Of a DNA stretch of 64,000 nt, positions 61,281-64,000 are shown piece after piece. Numbering within the stretch: the stretch's first letter is position 1; every line of letters begins with the position of its first letter. The notes below the pieces were generated by a model. That model was not told the DNA's origin. It saw only the letters and a list, made by a program, of their open reading frames with translations, and made no database searches. This stretch comes from Myxococcus stipitatus (GTDB lineage: Bacteria > Myxococcota > Myxococcia > Myxococcales > Myxococcaceae), in contig NZ_CP102770.1 of assembly GCF_038561935.1 (NCBI RefSeq), positions 7,068,001-7,132,000 of the forward strand, in the 5' to 3' direction. A program made the position numbers and the translations under genes.

Positions 61281-64000
61281 TCACGGCACCGGAGGCGAAG
61301 CCACGGGCGTCCCCGTCGTCGCACAGGCCGACGGGGGCAGCGCATCACAGAGGCCCCGCACCGCTCGCGCCAGCTCCGAGTCCTTCGGATGCTCCGCCGC
61401 CACCAGCCGCCCCAGCTCCAGCGCGGGCATCGGGTTCACCGGCGTCCACGCCGTCCGCGTCGCCCACGTCTGCTCGGTGACGAGCTTCAGGTACGTCGCG
61501 ACCAGCACCGGCTCCCGCACGCCCTTGGCGATCTCGGGCTCCAGCAGCGAGGCCGCAAGCGTCAGGTCCTTCTGCGCGAGCGCCGCCTTGGCCACCGCCA
61601 CCGCCGCGTCACGGCTCTCCGGCGCCACCGAGCGCCACAGCGTCGCCACGCCTCGCACCAGCGGGTCGTTCAGCGCGTGGTAGCGCTCCATGTTGCGGTA
61701 CAGCCGGGCCGCCTCGTCCGGCGTCGGCCGGTGCTGCTTCAGGTACTCTTCCAGGAAGAGGCGCGAGCTGCCCTCGGGAGACCGGCGCTCATCCTTCACC
61801 CGCACGTCCAGGTTCGCCACGAAGAACGCGATGGGCGAGGCGTACTCCAGCAGGTTCTGGTCATCCGTGTTGATGGGCCCCGGGCCCGCGAACGCAAGCT
61901 GCCCGTCCTCGCTGTGCACCTGCTTGGACAGGAGCGCGAACACATCCGTGAGCCCCACCCGCTCCAGGTCCGCCTTCACGTCGGGCGCGGCCATGCGCTC
62001 GGCCAGCTTCCGGGCATCGAAGGTCAGCGGCTTGCGGCTGGCCACCAGCACCAGGTCATGCGGCCCCAGCCACGTCGTCGCATGGGGGAAGGTGTCCCGC
62101 AGCGTGCGGACCACCAGCCGGATGAGCTCGTCGTTGCTCTCGTACGTGTGGATCCACTGCACCAGGACACCATCGTCCGTGAGGTGCCGGTCCACCGTCT
62201 GGAAGAAGTCCCGGGTGAACAGCCCGGACACCCCCGCCACCCACGGGTTCGAGGGCACACTCACCACGAGGTCATACTTGCGCTGCGCCAGCGCCATGAA
62301 CGTCTTCGCGTCGTCCACGTGGACGTGCGTGCGAGGGTCATCCACCGCGTTGCGATTGTCCTCCTTGAACAGGCGGGCCGCGTCGATGACGGCCGGAGCA
62401 ATCTCCACCATGTCCAGCCGCTCCACCGGATGCGCCAGCACGCTGCCCGCGGTAATCGCGGCCCCCGCCCCGACGAGCAGCACGTTCTTCGGGTCGCGAG
62501 GATGCAGCAGCGCCCCCAGGTGCCCCGCCACCACCTGCGTCTCCACGTCACTGCCGTTGGACGCGTCGATCTTCCCGTTGAGCTTCATGAAGCGAAGCCC
62601 CGCGGCCGGGTAGTCCGCCACCATCACCGTGGCGAAGGTGTCATCGCGATAGAAGACCGGACGGATGTCGCGCTCCGTCTCCTCGACCAGCTTCGCGTAG
62701 CTCTCCGGGGGCTTCTGGTGCGAGCGGATGGACGCGATGCCCGACAGCCGCAGCGACCAGCCGCTCATCCCGCCCAGCACCACCACCGCCAGCAGCGCCG
62801 CCGCCCCCACCGGCCAGAGCGCGCGAGCAGGACTCGCCGGACGCCCCGGCACCGCGTGGAAGGCCAGGGCCGCGGCGATGAGGTTCGCCACCACGCCCGC
62901 CACGAAGTTGCCCTCCATGCCCCACCACGGCATCAGCACCAGCCCGCCCAGCGCGGAGCCCGTAATCGTGCCCACCGTGTTCCACAGGTACACGCCGCCC
63001 AGCTCGCGCCCCACCTCGGACACCTTCGCCGTCGCCACGCGCGCCGCCGCCGGGAACGCCGCCCCCATGAAGAACGTGGGCACCAGCAGCACGAGGCAGC
63101 AGAAGCCGAACGTCAGCCACTGGAACAGCGGCCACGTCTCCACCGAGCGCGTCATCATCCACTGCGCGGTGCGGAACAAGTGCGGCAGCCGGACATACAG
63201 CGGCAAGGCCACGCAGAGGCTCGCCACCAGCGCCACCTGCATGCGCCCGAACAGCCGCAGCGGGTCCGTCTTCTGCGCCCGCGTCATCAGCCAGAAGCTC
63301 CCCAGGCCGATGCCCAGGATGAACGCCGTCAGGATGAGCGTGAAGGCGTACGTCGACGCGCCCAGGACGATGGACAGCAGGCGGATCCACGTCACCTGGT
63401 ACAGCATCGCCGTGAAGCCAGACAGCAGCACGCCCACCAGCGCCGCGCGCACCGCCACGCGGGGATAGGCCACGTTCGCCGACTCGTCCGCCACCGGCGC
63501 CGAGGCCCCGGGCGCCAGCGCGGGAGGATGCCTGCGGGCCAGCAGCAGCGCCGCCACCGCGAGCACCCCATTGAGCCCCGCGGCCACCTTCGCGGAGGCC
63601 GACAGCCCCAGCACCGGCACCAGCCGCGTCCCCGCGATGAAGACACCCAGCGCCGCGCCCAGGCTGTTCACCGCGTACAGCCGCGCCAGTTCCCGCTGCA
63701 CGCCCGAGAGGCTGTCCGCGAAGTGACGCACCAGGGCCGGCAGCGTCCCGCCCATCAGCAGCGTGGGCACCACCAGCGACAGGGCCGCCACCAGGAGCCG
63801 AGGCCCCACGCGCCAGCCATCCGGCACGCCCGGCGCCACCGACAGCCACAGCGACCCGAGCGTGTCGAGCACGTGCGGGAAGACGAGCGCGTACAGCGCC
63901 ACCCCCAATTCCAGCACACCGTAGAGTGCCAGTGGACTCTTCACCCGGTCCGCTGTCCGCCCGAAGACAGTCGCCCCCAGCGCCAGGCCCCCCATGAAGG
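61281..64000 (-). CDS. fused MFS/spermidine-synthase-like protein, 5' end outside window
   Basis: At least 904 residues. The frame runs to the window edge, and the conserved F-M-G-G-L-A-L-G-A helix continues upstream, so the N-terminus is missing. The N-terminal half has about twelve helices of transporter type. Then comes a spermidine-synthase-like domain (VLLVGAGAAITAGSVLAHP motif I, DMVEIAPAVIDAARLF, VDDAKTFM, VVSVPSNPWVAGVSGLFT). The C-terminal ~250 residues are helical, with some repeat character. It converges with the 58991 gene across a 200-base gap. Confidence 0.87.
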   Translation of the reverse strand, partial: FMGGLALGATVFGRTADRVKSPLALYGVLELGVALYALVFPHVLDTLGSLWLSVAPGVPDGWRVGPRLLVAALSLVVPTLLMGGTLPALVRHFADSLSGVQRELARLYAVNSLGAALGVFIAGTRLVPVLGLSASAKVAAGLNGVLAVAALLLARRHPPALAPGASAPVADESANVAYPRVAVRAALVGVLLSGFTAMLYQVTWIRLLSIVLGASTYAFTLILTAFILGIGLGSFWLMTRAQKTDPLRLFGRMQVALVASLCVALPLYVRLPHLFRTAQWMMTRSVETWPLFQWLTFGFCCLVLLVPTFFMGAAFPAAARVATAKVSEVGRELGGVYLWNTVGTITGSALGGLVLMPWWGMEGNFVAGVVANLIAAALAFHAVPGRPASPARALWPVGAAALLAVVVLGGMSGWSLRLSGIASIRSHQKPPESYAKLVEETERDIRPVFYRDDTFATVMVADYPAAGLRFMKLNGKIDASNGSDVETQVVAGHLGALLHPRDPKNVLLVGAGAAITAGSVLAHPVERLDMVEIAPAVIDAARLFKEDNRNAVDDPRTHVHVDDAKTFMALAQRKYDLVVSVPSNPWVAGVSGLFTRDFFQTVDRHLTDDGVLVQWIHTYESNDELIRLVVRTLRDTFPHATTWLGPHDLVLVASRKPLTFDARKLAERMAAPDVKADLERVGLTDVFALLSKQVHSEDGQLAFAGPGPINTDDQNLLEYASPIAFFVANLDVRVKDERRSPEGSSRLFLEEYLKQHRPTPDEAARLYRNMERYHALNDPLVRGVATLWRSVAPESRDAAVAVAKAALAQKDLTLAASLLEPEIAKGVREPVLVATYLKLVTEQTWATRTAWTPVNPMPALELGRLVAAEHPKDSELARAVRGLCDALPPSACATTGTPVASPPVP

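Overview
This is a GC-rich (roughly 70 %), densely coded chromosomal window. The best guess for its source is a myxobacterium of the Myxococcus/Corallococcus/Pyxidicoccus type. That inference rests on the base composition and G/C third positions, Rhs and Ser/Thr kinase genes, a spoVG-prs-rplY-pth block, a two-component/VWA operon, MFS-like spermidine synthases, and an arginine pathway that runs through acetylated intermediates. No rRNA, tRNA, CRISPR array, insertion sequence or prophage was seen.

Layout. 1-4.2 kb: the 3' part of an Rhs/YD-repeat gene followed by a large unknown protein. 4.2-6.5 kb: a degenerate site-2-protease homologue, a LysE-type exporter and an aquaporin. 6.7-8.8 kb (minus): a nucleotide-salvage operon tdk-upp-hpt. 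9-12.3 kb (plus): a DUF5658 membrane protein, then spoVG, prs, rplY/ctc and pth, an order also known from Bacillus. 12.3-18.7 kb: rpsF-rpsR-rplI and dnaB, with an acyltransferase and a LytS/LytTR pair between rplI and dnaB. 18.7-20.9 kb (minus): thiE, a class I amidotransferase, thiD. 21-25.7 kb: a small acidic protein, a DUF1844 protein, a membrane protein, an unknown minus-strand gene, then clpB. 25.7-32.1 kb: a coiled-coil protein, a spermidine-synthase-like protein, a TetR regulator with an epimerase it probably controls, an M20 amidohydrolase and a DUF885 lipoprotein. 32.2-36.6 kb (minus): an ECF sigma factor and a VWA protein / OmpR regulator / histidine kinase operon. 36.8-45.1 kb: argR diverging from an arginine operon (argF', argB, argE', argH, argG, a P-loop protein, argC). 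45.4-48.1 kb: an ATP-grasp protein and a Na+/H+ antiporter. 48.1-53.3 kb (minus): a probable five-gene operon (amidohydrolase, rRNA methyltransferase, Ser/Thr kinase, truA, membrane protein). 53.5-57.5 kb: two large membrane proteins. 57.5-64 kb: a TipA-type MerR regulator, an Flp pilin and two membrane-anchored spermidine-synthase-fold proteins, the last running off the window.

How the genes work together. prs makes the PRPP that upp and hpt consume. The arginine operon encodes N-acetylornithine carbamoyltransferase rather than the ordinary OTCase, with a deacetylase placed to convert acetylcitrulline, and palindromes between argR and argF' suggest ArgR control of both. Regulatory sites can be read directly for the TetR/epimerase pair (shared ACCGGT sites), the MerR gene (palindrome in a 19-bp spacer) and the VWA/two-component operon (11-bp-phased direct repeats). 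Most interesting for follow-up are the P-loop protein inside the arginine operon, the kinase with a ribbon-helix-helix-like tail, the catalytically dead M50 homologue and the LmrA/QdoR-like operators.
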